A stretch of DNA of 64,000 nucleotides from Pseudomonas borbori (lineage in GTDB: Bacteria; Pseudomonadota; Gammaproteobacteria; Pseudomonadales; Pseudomonadaceae), in NCBI RefSeq assembly GCF_900115555.1, contig NZ_FOWX01000013.1, positions 62,001 to 126,000 of the forward strand, written 5' to 3'. This document shows positions 17,304 to 27,423 of this stretch, in pieces (positions within the stretch are counted from its first letter, which is position 1; every line of letters starts with the position of its first letter). The translations under genes were made by a program, and so were the position numbers. The notes below the pieces were generated by a model, which made no database searches, had not been told where the DNA came from, and saw only the letters and a program-made list of their open reading frames with translations.

Positions 17304-18986
17304 ATGCGCAAACAACCCCCGACACGCCACCTCCCGGCCCAGACCAGCCCGATGAACGTCCAGAGTGCAGTTGCGGGCCTGCGCGCCAGAGATATGCTGT
17401 CCACCCTGCGCGGCCTGGCCTTGCAGGGCTTGCGCCAGCCGGTCCACAGTGCCCGCCACGCACTGGCCCTGGGTGGGCAACTGGGCCGCGTACTGCTCGG
17501 CGACACGCCGTACAAGGTCAACCCGAAGGATCCGCGCTTTGCCGACCCGACCTGGCAGCTCAATCCGTTCTACCGGCGCAGCCTGCAGGCCTACCTGGCC
17601 TGGCAAAACCAGCTGGACAGCTGGATCGAGGAAAGCGACATGAGCGCCGACGACCGCAGCCGCGCGCGCTTCGTCGTCAGCATGCTCGGCGATGCCCTGT
17701 CCCCCTCCAATACCCTGCTCAACCCATTGGCGCTCAAGGAACTGTTCAACAGTGGCGGCAGCAGCGTAGTCAAAGGCCTGGGCCACCTGTTCGACGACCT
17801 GCTGCATAACGACGGCATGCCCAGCCAAGTCAGCAAGCAGGCCTTCGAAGTCGGCCGCAACCTGGCCGCAACCCCCGGCGCAGTGGTGTTTCGCAACGAA
17901 CTGCTGGAGCTGATCCAGTACAAGCCAATGAGCGAGCAGCAATACGCCCGACCGCTGCTGATCGTGCCGCCGCAAATCAACAAGTTCTATATCTTCGACC
18001 TGTCGCCCGACAAGAGCTTCGTCCAATACGCCCTGAAGAACGGTTTGCAAACCTTCATCATCAGCTGGCGCAATCCCGATGCACGGCACCGCGAGTGGGG
18101 CTTGTCGAGCTACGTGCAGGCGGTCGAGGAGGCCATCGATGCCTGCCGGGCGATCACCGCCAGCAAGGAAGTCAACCTGCTGGGCGCCTGCGCCGGCGGC
18201 CTGACCATCGCTGCACTGCAGGGCCACCTGCAAGCCAGGCGGCAACTGCGCAAAGTCGCCAGCGCCACCTATCTGGTCAGCCTGCTGGACAGCCAGATCG
18301 ACAGCCCAGCCATGCTCTTCGCCGACGAAAAAACCCTGGAAGCGGCCAAACGGCGCTCCTACCAGCAAGGCGTACTGGACGGTCGCGACATGGCCAAGGT
18401 GTTCGCCTGGATGCGTCCCAACGACCTGATCTGGAACTACTGGATCAACAACTACCTGCTCGGCAAGCTGCCACCAGCCTTCGACATTCTCTACTGGAAC
18501 AACGACAACACCCGCCTGCCGGCGGCCCTGCATGGCGACCTGATCGACTTCTTCAAACACAACCCATTGATCCGTGCCGGCGGCCTGGAAGTCTGCGGCA
18601 CCCCGGTCGACCTGAAAAAGGTCACGGTCGACAGTTTCAACGTCGCCGGGATCAATGACCACATCACCCCCTGGGACGCGGTCTATCGCTCGGCCATGCT
18701 GGTCGGCGGCAACAAGCGTTTCGTCCTGTCCAACAGCGGGCATATCCAGAGCATTCTCAACCCACCAGGCAATCCCAAGGCCAACTACTTCGAGAGCAGC
18801 AAGCTCAGCGGCGACCCGCGTGCCTGGTACCATGACGCCCAGCGGCACGACGACAGTTGGTGGCCGCAATGGCTGAGCTGGATCCAGGAGCACGCCGGCA
18901 AGCAACGCGAGACCCTGATGACCCTGGGCAACGCGCACTACCCGGCGATGGAGGCGGCCCCCGGCACCTACGTGCATGTACGCTAG
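17304..18986 (+). CDS. phaC2: Class II poly(3-hydroxyalkanoate) synthase 2
   Basis: Second medium-chain-length PHA polymerase, 560 residues and clearly paralogous to PhaC1 (shared blocks such as VFAWMRPNDLIWNYW and NSGHIQSILNPPGNPK). The catalytic box is GACAGG with Cys296. The downstream Asp and His regions (NDHITPWD and NSGHIQS) are intact. I chose ATG 17304 (MRKQPPTRHLP) with GGAG at 17290; two alternative in-frame starts lie just upstream. It belongs to the pha cluster and is followed by phaD after 81 bp. Confidence 0.97.
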   Translation: MRKQPPTRHLPAQTSPMNVQSAVAGLRARDMLSTLRGLALQGLRQPVHSARHALALGGQLGRVLLGDTPYKVNPKDPRFADPTWQLNPFYRRSLQAYLAWQNQLDSWIEESDMSADDRSRARFVVSMLGDALSPSNTLLNPLALKELFNSGGSSVVKGLGHLFDDLLHNDGMPSQVSKQAFEVGRNLAATPGAVVFRNELLELIQYKPMSEQQYARPLLIVPPQINKFYIFDLSPDKSFVQYALKNGLQTFIISWRNPDARHREWGLSSYVQAVEEAIDACRAITASKEVNLLGACAGGLTIAALQGHLQARRQLRKVASATYLVSLLDSQIDSPAMLFADEKTLEAAKRRSYQQGVLDGRDMAKVFAWMRPNDLIWNYWINNYLLGKLPPAFDILYWNNDNTRLPAALHGDLIDFFKHNPLIRAGGLEVCGTPVDLKKVTVDSFNVAGINDHITPWDAVYRSAMLVGGNKRFVLSNSGHIQSILNPPGNPKANYFESSKLSGDPRAWYHDAQRHDDSWWPQWLSWIQEHAGKQRETLMTLGNAHYPAMEAAPGTYVHVR

Positions 18987-19067
18987 CAGCGCACACTACC
19001 GGGCACTGGCCGAAGCCACCTTCGGCCGGTTATCTTCCGGCCTCCCCCGTCAGCATAAGAAGACCGG

Positions 19068-19682
19068 ATGAAAACCCGCGATCGTATCCTCGAATGCGCG
19101 CTGATGCTGTTCAACCAGCAAGGCGAGCCGAATGTCTCCATCCTGGAAATCGCCAATGAACTGGGGATCAGCCCGGGCAACCTGTACTACCACTTCCATG
19201 GCAAGGAACCGCTGATCCTCGGCCTGTTCGAGCGTTTCCAGGCGGAACTGGCGCCGCTGCTCGACCCTCCGCCCGACGTACGCCTGGATGCCGAGGACTA
19301 CTGGCTGTTCCTGCACCTGATCGTCGAACGCCTGGCGCATTACCGTTTCCTGTTCCAGGATCTGTCCAACCTGGCCGGACGCCTGCCCAAGCTGGCCCGC
19401 GGTATCCGTAACTGGTTGAACACCTTGAAACGCACCCTGGCCTCGCTGCTGGCACGACTGAAGGCGGAAAACCAGTTGGTCAGCGACACCAACTCCCTCG
19501 GCCAACTGGTCGAGCAGATCACCCTGACCCTGCTGTTCTCCCTCGACTATCAGCGCATCATCGGCCGCGAGGGTGAGAGCCGCCTGGTGGTCTATCAGGT
19601 GATGATGCTGGTGGCGCCACACCTGACCAGCGAATCACGCTTCGCTGCCGAGCATTTGGCCCGGCGCTATCTGGAAGCCTGA
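19068..19682 (+). CDS. phaD: TetR-family transcriptional regulator PhaD
   Basis: DNA-binding activator of pha genes, 204 residues. The N-terminal TetR helix-turn-helix is visible in ILEIANELGISPGNLYYHF at about residues 24-43. The rest is an alpha-helical ligand-binding domain. In Pseudomonas putida, PhaD activates the phaC1 and phaI promoters in response to a fatty-acid-derived ligand; that is family knowledge, not shown here. It is the last rightward gene of the cluster and converges on phaF through a strong shared terminator. Confidence 0.93.
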   Translation: MKTRDRILECALMLFNQQGEPNVSILEIANELGISPGNLYYHFHGKEPLILGLFERFQAELAPLLDPPPDVRLDAEDYWLFLHLIVERLAHYRFLFQDLSNLAGRLPKLARGIRNWLNTLKRTLASLLARLKAENQLVSDTNSLGQLVEQITLTLLFSLDYQRIIGREGESRLVVYQVMMLVAPHLTSESRFAAEHLARRYLEA

Positions 19683-19713
19683 ACGACATACAGCCTGCAT
19701 CTCGGCGCAGAAA

Positions 19714-19745
19714 CGCAAACGCCCGGCTAGTGCCGGGCGTTTGCG
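19714..19745. terminator. Bidirectional terminator between phaD and phaF
   Basis: A perfect 14-bp stem (CGCAAACGCCCGGC with GCCGGGCGTTTGCG) closes a TAGT loop. It lies between the convergent phaD and phaF genes. It has only short T runs, so it may work in part by stem strength. Confidence 0.85.
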
Positions 19746-19762
19746 CTTACGACAACCGGTCC

Positions 19763-20515
19763 TTAGGACTGGCTGGTCGGTGCCACTGGAGCAGCTACAG
19801 GCGTCGGAGCAGGCGCAGGAGTTGCCACTGACTCAGCCGCAACGGGTGCGGCAGCTGGCTTGAGCGCCGGCTTGGCGGCGGCTTTGGCTGCCGGCTTGGC
19901 CGCTGGTTTTACAGCAGGCTTGGCCGCTGGCTTGGCCGCAGCTTTAACTGCTGGTTTAGCGGCGGCCTTGGCTGCTGGCTTGGCCGCAGGCTTGGCTGCA
20001 GCTTTAGCGGCCGGCTTGGCAGCGGTCTTGGCCGCAGGTTTGGCGGCGGCTTTTGCTGCTGGCTTGGCTGCCGGCTTGACCGATTTGACCGAGACGCCGG
20101 TCAATTGCTCGATCTGCTTGGTCAGGCTTTCGACCTTGGCATTGAGTGCTTTCACTTCATTGCGGCTCGGTACGCCGAGACGCGAAATGGCGTTGTTCAG
20201 GCGCTTGTCGAAGGCTTCTTCCAGCTCGCCCCACTTGCCGATCGCCCGATCCTTGACTTCGTCGACCTTGGACTTGGTGCTGCCCACTTTCGACTCGACC
20301 GTGGACTTCACCGCATCGACTTGCTTCTCGACTTCGCTCTTGGCCAGCTTCTCGGCTTTTTCGCCGTCCTTGACCAGCGTATCGAACAGCTTGGTGCCGT
20401 CCTTGCTGACCTTGGAGTAAGCCCCCAGGCCTGCCAACCAGATCTGCCGCGAGTATTTTTCAACTTCGCCGATCCAGGAGCTGGTCTGCTTTTCGGTTTT
20501 CTTTTTGACGGCCAT
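19763..20515 (-). CDS. phaF: Phasin PhaF, PHA granule and nucleoid-associated protein
   Basis: Two-domain granule protein of 250 residues. The N-terminal half is a phasin domain (SWIGEVEKYSRQIWLAGLGAYSKVSKDG) with a predicted coiled coil at about residues 90-140. The C-terminal half is a histone H1-like tail of AAKPAAK repeats, which in P. putida binds DNA and helps distribute granules between daughter cells. The repeats are nearly pure Ala/Lys/Pro and may vary in copy number between strains. The tail resembles AlgP, but the phasin domain and phaI neighbour make PhaF the better call. It follows phaI by 10 bp. Confidence 0.95.
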   Translation of the reverse strand: MAVKKKTEKQTSSWIGEVEKYSRQIWLAGLGAYSKVSKDGTKLFDTLVKDGEKAEKLAKSEVEKQVDAVKSTVESKVGSTKSKVDEVKDRAIGKWGELEEAFDKRLNNAISRLGVPSRNEVKALNAKVESLTKQIEQLTGVSVKSVKPAAKPAAKAAAKPAAKTAAKPAAKAAAKPAAKPAAKAAAKPAVKAAAKPAAKPAVKPAAKPAAKAAAKPALKPAAAPVAAESVATPAPAPTPVAAPVAPTSQS

Positions 20516-20525
20516 GCTGTTCTCC

Positions 20526-20966
20526 TTATTTGGTACGCGCGACGTGCTCGAGCAACGCGCTCAGCTCATCAAGCTTAGCAGAGAGTGCTGCGACATCCTG
20601 CTTGGACGGGATGCCGATACGGTTGAGTGCGCCGGCCACACGCGCGTCGAAAGCCTTCTCGATTTTATCGAGTTGCACTTCGACTTTACCTTTGACGCTG
20701 TTGACGTTGCCGGTCACGCTGCTCTTGACGCTATCGATCTGGCTGTTGGCTGCTTCGACCTGTTCATTGACCAGCTTCTTGCCCTGTTCTTCGACGCTTT
20801 CGCCGCTCTTGACCAGCTCTTTGAAATACTCGGCGCCTTCCTGTCCAGCCTTGGCATAGGCACCCAGGCCGGCCAGCCAGATCTTGCGGGCATAGCCTTT
20901 GACGTCGGTCAGCACGGTGGCTTTGTCTTCGACTTCGATTTTCTTCTTCACGGTAACTTTCGACAT
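20526..20966 (-). CDS. phaI: Phasin PhaI
   Basis: Small granule-coating protein of 146 residues that resembles the N-terminal phasin domain of PhaF (shared KGYARKIWLAGLGAYAKAGQEG). It stabilises PHA granules and limits their coalescence. The ATG at 20966 (MSKVTVKKKIEVED) has a GAGGTG ribosome site; 28 codons of open frame upstream show no homology. It is the first gene of the leftward phaI-phaF pair. Confidence 0.95.
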   Translation of the reverse strand: MSKVTVKKKIEVEDKATVLTDVKGYARKIWLAGLGAYAKAGQEGAEYFKELVKSGESVEEQGKKLVNEQVEAANSQIDSVKSSVTGNVNSVKGKVEVQLDKIEKAFDARVAGALNRIGIPSKQDVAALSAKLDELSALLEHVARTK

Positions 20967-21081
20967 GGTGCACCTCACGCGCAGTGGTTTGAGGAAACGC
21001 CCACGGAATGCAGGCTTGGGCACACGGTATCGAGGAAAATTAGAATCCACATACTAGTCGCGAAAAAATGTCACGAGCGCC

Positions 21082-21360
21082 TCAGACCTTGAGGCTCCTA
21101 TCCAGCACGTCTTCGATTTCCCGCTTGATGCTACCGCTCATGGCAGACAGCAGCAGGCCGAGGTTGAGTTGCACATGCACCCGGTCTTCGCCCACCTCGA
21201 TACGCCCATCGGCACCGCTGCGTTTGAACTCCAGGGTGTCGCCGTTCCAGCTGTAACGCACGGCGTACTCGCGGGCCAGGCGTTCGGCCAATTGCTCGGC
21301 TTTTTCCCGGGCGACCTCGCGACCGAGCGAATGCGGGCGTTGCACATCAATTCTGGCCAT
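21082..21360 (-). CDS. Polyhydroxyalkanoic acid system family protein (small granule-associated)
   Basis: Protein of 92 residues of the PHA_gran_rgn family, found beside pha clusters in pseudomonads. It begins MARIDVQRPHSLGREVAREKAEQLAERLA, a helical region followed by beta-strand-like residues and an amphipathic C-terminal helix. AGGAGA precedes the ATG at 21360. Its exact role in granule biology is not established. It lies upstream of phaI, in the same direction, separated by 115 bp. Confidence 0.85.
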   Translation of the reverse strand: MARIDVQRPHSLGREVAREKAEQLAERLAREYAVRYSWNGDTLEFKRSGADGRIEVGEDRVHVQLNLGLLLSAMSGSIKREIEDVLDRSLKV

Positions 21361-21422
21361 GGCGTTTCTCCTGAGCAGACCAACTGCGACCTTAAGTCGC
21401 GCGACTATAGCAATATGCTGCA

Positions 21423-21453
21423 GCCGCAAGCGGCAAGCTACAAGCTGCAAGCC
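21423..21453. repeat. Intergenic repeat copy of the GCAAGCT/ACAAGC family
   Basis: The run GCCGCAAGCGGCAAGCTACA continued by AGCTGCAAGCC uses the same words as the repeats at 2162, 8639 and 13242. It lies just before the ubiE promoter region. A TAGAAT at 21466-21471 may be the ubiE -10. Confidence 0.65.
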
Positions 21454-21515
21454 GTCTTTTCGGTTTAGAATGGCCGCCACTTTATTCAGCCTCTCTATAT
21501 TCAGGTAAGGGCGAG

Positions 21516-22286
21516 ATGAACGACCCGCGCAAGCACAGCGACAGCGAACCCACCACGCATTTTGGTTTTCAGGATGTACCGGAAAGCCAGAAGGCGCAGA
21601 AAGTCGCCGAAGTGTTTCATTCGGTGGCCGCCAAATACGACCTGATGAACGACCTGCTCTCGGGCGGCATGCATCGTTTGTGGAAGCGCTTCACCATCGA
21701 ACTGTCCGGCGTGCGCCCGGGTAACCGGGTGCTGGATATCGCCGGCGGCACCGGCGACCTGGCGCGCAAGTTCGCCAGCCTGGTCGGCCCGACCGGCGAA
21801 GTGGTGCTGGCCGACATCAACGAATCGATGCTCAAGGTCGGTCGCGACCGCCTGCTCGACCGCGGCGTGGCCGGCAACGTCAAATTCGTCCAGGCCGACG
21901 CCGAGAAGCTGCCGTTCCCGGACAATCATTTCGATTGCGTGACCATCGCCTTCGGCCTGCGCAACGTCACCCACAAGGAAGACGCCATCCGCTCCATGCT
22001 GCGCGTGCTCAAGCCTGGCGGTCGCCTGCTGGTGCTGGAATTTTCCAAGCCGTCGAGCAGCCTGCTGTCGAAGGTCTACGACACCTACTCGTTCAACTTC
22101 ATGCCACTGATGGGCAAGCTGATCACCAACGACGCCGAGAGCTACCGCTACCTGGCCGAATCGATCCGCATGCACCCCGATCAGGACACCCTCAAGGCCA
22201 TGATGGTCGAGGCCGGCTTCGAGCGCGTCACCTACCACAACATGACCGGCGGTATCGTCGCCCTGCACCGCGGCATCAAACCCTGA
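21516..22286 (+). CDS. ubiE: Ubiquinone/menaquinone biosynthesis C-methyltransferase UbiE
   Basis: SAM-dependent C-methyltransferase acting on 2-polyprenyl-6-methoxy-1,4-benzoquinol. The protein has 256 residues. The SAM-binding loop [15 protein letters not shown] is at about residue 72, followed by the ADINESML acidic loop and an [13 protein letters not shown] motif typical of UbiE. Its TGA overlaps the ATG of ubiJ by one base, and ubiB overlaps ubiJ by 4 bp, giving the conserved ubiE-ubiJ-ubiB operon. Confidence 0.97.
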   Translation: MNDPRKHSDSEPTTHFGFQDVPESQKAQKVAEVFHSVAAKYDLMNDLLSGGMHRLWKRFTIELSGVRPGNRVLDIAGGTGDLARKFASLVGPTGEVVLADINESMLKVGRDRLLDRGVAGNVKFVQADAEKLPFPDNHFDCVTIAFGLRNVTHKEDAIRSMLRVLKPGGRLLVLEFSKPSSSLLSKVYDTYSFNFMPLMGKLITNDAESYRYLAESIRMHPDQDTLKAMMVEAGFERVTYHNMTGGIVALHRGIKP

Positions 22287-22903
22287 TGTTCGGCACCGCC
22301 CTGCTGGCCGGCGTCGAGCTCGGCCTCAACCGGGTACTGGCCCTGGACAGCACGGCGCTGCCACGTCTGGCGCGCTTGAGCGGCCAAGTCATCGCAGTGG
22401 ACTGCACGGCGCCGGCCCTGCAGCTGTTCATCCTGCCCAGTGGCGAAGGCCTGCAACTGGCCGGGCAATGGGCCGGCGAGGCCGATTGCCGCCTGCGCGC
22501 CCCCGCTACCAGCCTGTTGCGCCTGGCCACCGGCCAGGACAAGACGGCGGTGCTGCACAGCCCCGAAGTCGAACTGGACGGCGACAGCGCCGCCCTGCTG
22601 GAACTGGCCGGCATCCTCCAGGACCTGGAGCTGGACTGGGAATACGAGCTGTCGCGCTGGCTCGGCCCGGTGGCCAGCCAGCTGCTTGGCAGCCATATCC
22701 GCAGCCGGGCCAGCTGGACCAGCCAGACCCTCGACAGCCTGCGCCTGAATCTGGCCGACTACCTCAGCGAAGAATCGCGCAGCCTGGTCGGCCAACGCGA
22801 AGCCGATGCCCACTTCGCCGAACTGGACCGCCTCAAACTCGACCTCGACCGTCTCGATGCCCGCATCGAGCGCCTCATCCAACCGCATAAGCCCACCGCA
22901 TGA
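22286..22903 (+). CDS. ubiJ: Ubiquinone biosynthesis accessory factor UbiJ (SCP2-type lipid-binding)
   Basis: Cytoplasmic protein of 205 residues with an N-terminal SCP2-like lipid-binding domain. In E. coli, UbiJ binds hydrophobic intermediates in the soluble Ubi complex. The sequence shows [16 protein letters not shown] at the start and a helical C terminus rich in Leu, Asp and Arg ([20 protein letters not shown]), probably a coiled coil. The start overlaps the ubiE stop (ATGA-like arrangement at 22284-22288) and the stop overlaps ubiB, so expression is coupled. Confidence 0.9.
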   Translation: MFGTALLAGVELGLNRVLALDSTALPRLARLSGQVIAVDCTAPALQLFILPSGEGLQLAGQWAGEADCRLRAPATSLLRLATGQDKTAVLHSPEVELDGDSAALLELAGILQDLELDWEYELSRWLGPVASQLLGSHIRSRASWTSQTLDSLRLNLADYLSEESRSLVGQREADAHFAELDRLKLDLDRLDARIERLIQPHKPTA

Positions 22904-24492
22904 AGCTGCTCGCCGTTCGTCGTCTGCTGCGTATTCAACGCGTGGTCATCCGCTACCAACTGGATGACCTGCTGTTCGCCCAGCAACCCCTGCCACTCTG
23001 GCTGCGCGCCCTGCGCTATGCCTTGCCGTGGCGCTGGTTGCCACGCAGAGCCCTGCACTTGTCGCGCGGTGCGCGCCTGCGCCTGGCCCTGGAAGAACTG
23101 GGGCCGATCTTCATCAAATTCGGCCAATTGCTCTCCACCCGCCGCGACCTGCTGCCGGTGGACATCGCCGATGAACTGGCCAAGCTGCAGGATCAGGTGC
23201 CGCCGTTCGACCCGGAGCACTCGCGGGCGCTGATCGAAGAGCAACTCGGCGCTAAGGTCGGCGATGTCTTCGCCCGCTTCGATGCCCAGCCGCTGGCCTC
23301 CGCCTCGGTCGCGCAGGTGCATGGCGCGCAACTGCAGAGCGGCGAGGAAGTGGTGGTCAAGGTGATCCGCCCCGGCCTCGAACCGGTGATCCGCCAGGAC
23401 CTGGCCTGGCTGTTCCTGCTCGCCAGACTGGCCGAGAAAGCCTCCACCGATGCCCGCCGCCTGCGCCCGGTGGAAGTGGTCGGCGACTACGAGAAAACCA
23501 TCTACGACGAACTCGATCTGCTGCGCGAGGCGGCCAACGCCAGCCAGTTGCGGCGCAACTTCGAAGGTTCGCCACTGCTCTACGTGCCCCAGGTCCACTG
23601 GGAGCTGTGCCGACCCAAGGTGCTGGTGATGGAGCGCATCTACGGCATCCAGGTCACCGATCTGGCCACCCTCGCCGACCAGCGCACCGACATGAAGCTG
23701 CTGGCCGAGCGCGGCGTGGAAATCTTCTTCACCCAGGTGTTCCGCGACAGCTTCTTCCATGCCGACATGCACCCCGGCAATATCTTCGTCAGCACCCGCA
23801 CGCCCTGGGATCCGCAGTACATCGCGATCGACTGCGGCATCATCGGCAGCCTGACCGCCGAAGACCAGGACTACCTGGCGCGCAACCTGCTGGCCTTCTT
23901 CAAGCGCGATTACCGCCGCGTGGCGCAACTGCACATCGACTCCGGCTGGGTACCGGCCGAGACCCGGGTCAACGACTTCGAGGCGGCCATCCGCACCGTC
24001 TGCGAGCCGATCTTCGAGCGGCCGCTGAAGGATATTTCCTTCGGCCAGTTGCTCCTGCGCCTGTTCCAGACCGCCCGGCGCTTCAATATGGAAGTCCAGC
24101 CGCAGCTGGTGCTGCTGCAGAAGACCCTGTTGAATATCGAAGGCCTGGGCCGCCAGCTCTACCCGGATCTGGACCTGTGGACCACCGCCCAGCCCTTCCT
24201 CGAGCGCTGGATGCGTGAGCGGGTCAATCCGCTGCACCTGCTGCGCAACCTGCAACAGCAGGCCGAACAAGTGCCGCACCTGTCGCAAATAGCCCGCGAC
24301 GCCCTGGAACGCCTCAACCGGCAGCCCCAGAGTCCGCCCCTCGCAGCCAGCGGCAAGCCGCATTGGCCGGTGCGCCTGCTCGGCGCCGTACTGATTGGCG
24401 GCGCGGCCAGCCAAGGTCTGCTGCTCAGCCTCGCCGCCTGGCCAAGCTGGGCGATGCTCGCTGGCGGCGTTTATCTGGTCATGCGCCGATAG
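22900..24492 (+). CDS. ubiB: Atypical kinase UbiB, ubiquinone biosynthesis
   Basis: ADCK/ABC1-family ATPase needed for ubiquinone production, 530 residues. Visible motifs are KFGQ in [18 protein letters not shown], the Ala-rich loop [11 protein letters not shown] that replaces the usual kinase P-loop, and a catalytic segment [11 protein letters not shown] followed by IDCGIIG. Two C-terminal hydrophobic helices (about residues 490-530) anchor it in the inner membrane. It is the third gene of the ubi operon and is followed by hisI after 66 bp. Confidence 0.96.
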   Translation: MKLLAVRRLLRIQRVVIRYQLDDLLFAQQPLPLWLRALRYALPWRWLPRRALHLSRGARLRLALEELGPIFIKFGQLLSTRRDLLPVDIADELAKLQDQVPPFDPEHSRALIEEQLGAKVGDVFARFDAQPLASASVAQVHGAQLQSGEEVVVKVIRPGLEPVIRQDLAWLFLLARLAEKASTDARRLRPVEVVGDYEKTIYDELDLLREAANASQLRRNFEGSPLLYVPQVHWELCRPKVLVMERIYGIQVTDLATLADQRTDMKLLAERGVEIFFTQVFRDSFFHADMHPGNIFVSTRTPWDPQYIAIDCGIIGSLTAEDQDYLARNLLAFFKRDYRRVAQLHIDSGWVPAETRVNDFEAAIRTVCEPIFERPLKDISFGQLLLRLFQTARRFNMEVQPQLVLLQKTLLNIEGLGRQLYPDLDLWTTAQPFLERWMRERVNPLHLLRNLQQQAEQVPHLSQIARDALERLNRQPQSPPLAASGKPHWPVRLLGAVLIGGAASQGLLLSLAAWPSWAMLAGGVYLVMRR

Positions 24493-24558
24493 CCACACCG
24501 CAGCCACGCTGGCACACTAGAACCCTATCCCACAGGCCCGTGACGGGCGGAAGCAGCG

Positions 24559-24960
24559 ATGACCGACTGGCTCGACGAAATCAACTGGAACAGCGACGGC
24601 CTGGTGCCGGCGATTGCCCAGGATCACCAAACCGGCCGCGTGCTGATGATGGCCTGGATGAACCGCGAAGCCCTGGCCCTGACCGCCGCCGAACAGCGCG
24701 CCATCTACTGGTCGCGCTCGCGTGGCAAGCTGTGGCGCAAGGGCGAAGAGTCCGGCCACGTGCAGAAGCTGCATGAGCTGCGCCTCGACTGCGACGCCGA
24801 CGTGGTCATTCTCAAGGTCGAGCAGTTGGGCGGCATCGCCTGCCATACCGGTCGGCAAAGCTGCTTCTATCGGGTGCTCGACAACGGCGCCTGGAAAACC
24901 GTCGATGGCGTGCTCAAGGACCCGCATGCCATCTATGCCAAAGGACACCGCCATGACTGA
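24559..24960 (+). CDS. hisI: Phosphoribosyl-AMP cyclohydrolase
   Basis: Third step of histidine biosynthesis: opens the purine ring of phosphoribosyl-AMP. The 133-residue protein has the metal-binding Asp motif DCDADV, the cysteine in [12 protein letters not shown], and the [13 protein letters not shown] substrate loop. It is the stand-alone form. The downstream hisE begins 8 bp before the hisI stop, so the two act as a split version of the fused HisIE of enterics. Confidence 0.96.
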   Translation: MTDWLDEINWNSDGLVPAIAQDHQTGRVLMMAWMNREALALTAAEQRAIYWSRSRGKLWRKGEESGHVQKLHELRLDCDADVVILKVEQLGGIACHTGRQSCFYRVLDNGAWKTVDGVLKDPHAIYAKGHRHD

Positions 24961-25285
24961 CACCCTGAGCCGCCTGGCCGAGGTCCTGGAGGCGCGCAAA
25001 GGTGCCGCGCCCGACAGTTCCTACGTCGCCAGCCTGTACCACAAGGGTCTGAACAAGATTCTGGAAAAGGTCGGCGAAGAATCGGTGGAAACCATTCTCG
25101 CCGCCAAGGACGCTGCCGTCAGCGGCGACTGCAACGAGCTGATCTACGAAACCGCCGATCTGTGGTTCCACAGCCTGATCATGCTTGCCGCCCTCGGCCA
25201 GCATCCGCAAGCGGTGCTGGACGAACTGGATCGCCGCTTCGGCCTGTCCGGACACGCGGAAAAAGCCGCGCGCCCGCAATCCTGA
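24953..25285 (+). CDS. hisE: Phosphoribosyl-ATP pyrophosphatase
   Basis: Second step of histidine biosynthesis: removes pyrophosphate from phosphoribosyl-ATP. The 110-residue all-alpha protein carries the MazG-like acidic motif [13 protein letters not shown] and [13 protein letters not shown]. The ATG at 24953 overlaps hisI by 8 bp. A longer open frame upstream is only the shadow of hisI. Confidence 0.95.
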   Translation: MTDTLSRLAEVLEARKGAAPDSSYVASLYHKGLNKILEKVGEESVETILAAKDAAVSGDCNELIYETADLWFHSLIMLAALGQHPQAVLDELDRRFGLSGHAEKAARPQS

Positions 25286-25326
25286 CCCGCTATTTATCAA
25301 CAACCAGCTACTGAGGAGTACACATC

Positions 25327-25560
25327 ATGGGTTTCGGTGGCATTAGCATTTGGCAACTGGTGATCATCCTGCTGATCGTCGTCATGCTGTTCGGTACCAA
25401 GCGCCTGAAAGGCCTGGGCTCCGACCTCGGCGACGCGATCAAGGGCTTCAAGAAATCGATGGGTAACGACGACGCCGACAAGCCGGCGGTAGAAGAGTCC
25501 AAGGGCCAGACCATCGATGCCCAGGCGCGCAAGGTCGAAGAACCGACGAAGAAAGACTGA
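25327..25560 (+). CDS. tatA: Sec-independent protein translocase TatA
   Basis: Pore-forming subunit of the twin-arginine translocase, 77 residues. A short N-terminal transmembrane helix ([20 protein letters not shown]) leads into an amphipathic helix ([17 protein letters not shown]) and a charged tail. The ribosome site GAGGAG is strong. It is the first gene of tatA-tatB-tatC, three bases before tatB. Confidence 0.96.
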   Translation: MGFGGISIWQLVIILLIVVMLFGTKRLKGLGSDLGDAIKGFKKSMGNDDADKPAVEESKGQTIDAQARKVEEPTKKD

Positions 25561-25563
25561 GCC

Positions 25564-25914
25564 ATGTTCGACATAGGCTTTACCGAGCTGCTGCTGATCG
25601 GCGTGGTCGCCCTGGTGGTGCTGGGCCCCGAGCGTTTGCCCGGTGCAGTGCGCACGGCCGGGCTTTGGATCGGCCGGATCAAGCGCAGCTTCAGCGCGAT
25701 CAAGGCCGAGGTCGAGCGCGAGATCGGTGCCGACGAAATCCGCCGGCAACTGCATAACGAGCAGATTCTAGAGCTTGAGCGCGAAATGAAGGCCATGAAG
25801 CAGACCCTCGATGCGCCCCTCAGCAGCATGACCGAGTCAAGCCCGGTCAGTGACGTCGCCCCTACGGCCGAAACAGACAACAGCACCCGCCAGGAAAAGA
25901 ACCCACAACCATGA
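25564..25914 (+). CDS. tatB: Sec-independent protein translocase TatB
   Basis: Signal-recognition partner of TatC, 116 residues. It has a single N-terminal transmembrane helix in [20 protein letters not shown], the conserved LGPERLP motif, and a long amphipathic helix ([20 protein letters not shown]). The C-terminal tail is shorter than in some relatives. It overlaps tatC by 4 bp. Confidence 0.95.
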   Translation: MFDIGFTELLLIGVVALVVLGPERLPGAVRTAGLWIGRIKRSFSAIKAEVEREIGADEIRRQLHNEQILELEREMKAMKQTLDAPLSSMTESSPVSDVAPTAETDNSTRQEKNPQP

Positions 25915-26705
25915 GCCGAGCAACGGACAGCGACCAGGAAATGCCCCTGGTATCGCACCTGACTGAACTGCGCACGCGCCTGCTGCGCATCGTGGGCGCC
26001 GTGCTGCTGCTGTTTGCCGGGCTGTTCTACTTCTCCCAGGAGATCTACGCGCTGGTCGCCGCGCCCCTGCGGGCGTACTTGCCGGAAGGCGCGACCATGA
26101 TCGCCACGGGCGTGGCCTCACCCTTCCTCACCCCGTTCAAGCTGACCATGATGGTCGCCCTGTTCCTGTCGATGCCGATCATCCTGCATCAGGTCTGGGG
26201 CTTCATTGCGCCGGGCCTGTACAAGCACGAGAAGCGCATCGCCATCCCCCTGCTGATCTCCAGCATCCTGCTGTTTTACGGCGGCATGGCCTTCGCCTAT
26301 TTCGTGGTGTTCCCGATCATGTTCGGCTTCTTCGCCAGCGTGACCCCGGAAGGCGTGGCGATGATGACCGACATCGGCCAGTACCTGGACTTCGTCCTCA
26401 CCCTGTTCTTCGCCTTCGGCGTGGCCTTCGAGATCCCGGTGGCGACCTTCCTGCTGATCTGGGTCGGCGTCGTCGACGTGGCCGCCCTGCGCAAGAGCCG
26501 GCCCTATGTGATCGTCGGCTGCTTCGCCGTCGGCATGGTGCTGACCCCGCCGGACGTGTTCTCGCAGACCCTGCTGGCGGTGCCCATGTGGCTGCTGTTC
26601 GAGGCCGGCCTGCTCTGCGGCAGCCTGGTCAAGCGCCGTGACGAGCACGAAGCCGAAGCCGCCGAGCACGAACACGACGACCAACCGCCTGCCGCGCAGC
26701 CGTGA
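25911..26705 (+). CDS. tatC: Sec-independent protein translocase TatC
   Basis: Core receptor of the Tat system, binding twin-arginine signal peptides in the inner membrane. The 264-residue protein has the cytoplasmic N terminus [16 protein letters not shown] and six predicted transmembrane helices. It has a conserved FxxFG-like segment near [13 protein letters not shown] and a charged cytoplasmic tail ([16 protein letters not shown]). The start overlaps tatB and the stop overlaps rsmE, 4 bp each. Confidence 0.96.
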   Translation: MSRATDSDQEMPLVSHLTELRTRLLRIVGAVLLLFAGLFYFSQEIYALVAAPLRAYLPEGATMIATGVASPFLTPFKLTMMVALFLSMPIILHQVWGFIAPGLYKHEKRIAIPLLISSILLFYGGMAFAYFVVFPIMFGFFASVTPEGVAMMTDIGQYLDFVLTLFFAFGVAFEIPVATFLLIWVGVVDVAALRKSRPYVIVGCFAVGMVLTPPDVFSQTLLAVPMWLLFEAGLLCGSLVKRRDEHEAEAAEHEHDDQPPAAQP

Positions 26706-27409
26706 ACCTGCTGTTGCTGGAAGACGGCGACTTCGTTGCCGCTGACCGGGCGCTGCTCCGTGGTCGGCGCCTCAAGCACCTGCACGAGGTGCACCGCGCC
26801 GCAGTCGGCGACAGCCTGCGCGTCGGTCGCCTGGATGGCTTGATGGGCAGCGGGCAGTTGCTGCGCCTGGATGCCAACGAAGCCGAGCTGAGCGTCGAAC
26901 TCGACCAGCGCGCCCCGGACAAACTGCCGCTCACCCTGCTGCTGGCCCTGCCACGGCCGAAGATGCTGCGCCGCGTGCTGCAGACGGTCAGCGCCATGGG
27001 CGTACCCAGGCTGGTGCTGCTGAACAGCTACCGGGTCGAGAAAAGCTTCTGGCAGACGCCCTTTCTCGAGCCGGCGGCGATTCGCGAACAGCTGATCCTC
27101 GGCCTGGAGCAGGCCCGCGACACGGTGCTGCCGGAGATCATCATCGAGAAGCGCTTCAAACCCTTCGTCGAGGACCGCCTGCCGGCGCTGGCAGCCGGCA
27201 GCCTCGGCCTGATCGGCCACCCCGGCGCCTACCCGGCCTGTCCGCGGGCGGTGGATCGAGCCGTGACCCTGGCCATAGGCCCGGAAGGCGGCTGGATTCC
27301 CTACGAGGTGGACAAGCTGCAAGAGGCCGGCCTGCAACCGGTGCAACTGGGCGAGCGCATCCTGCGCGTGGAAACCGCGGTTACCGCCCTGCTGGCGCGT
27401 TTGTTCTAA
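26702..27409 (+). CDS. rsmE: 16S rRNA m3U1498 methyltransferase RsmE
   Basis: SPOUT-family methyltransferase that modifies U1498 of 16S rRNA. The 235-residue protein has an N-terminal PUA-like domain ([19 protein letters not shown]). The C-terminal SPOUT knot is marked by [18 protein letters not shown] and [20 protein letters not shown] 26702 overlaps the tatC stop by 4 bp. It is followed by a REP-type repeat. Confidence 0.95.
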   Translation: MNLLLLEDGDFVAADRALLRGRRLKHLHEVHRAAVGDSLRVGRLDGLMGSGQLLRLDANEAELSVELDQRAPDKLPLTLLLALPRPKMLRRVLQTVSAMGVPRLVLLNSYRVEKSFWQTPFLEPAAIREQLILGLEQARDTVLPEIIIEKRFKPFVEDRLPALAAGSLGLIGHPGAYPACPRAVDRAVTLAIGPEGGWIPYEVDKLQEAGLQPVQLGERILRVETAVTALLARLF

Positions 27410-27423
27410 TCGAGCACCTGACT

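Noticed and set aside
19763..20515. AlgP (histone-like alginate regulator)
   Set aside because: The AAKP tail is shared, but the N-terminal phasin domain and pha context identify PhaF.
22759..24507. 582-codon leftward open frame over ubiB
   Set aside because: Antisense shadow of ubiB; no homology.
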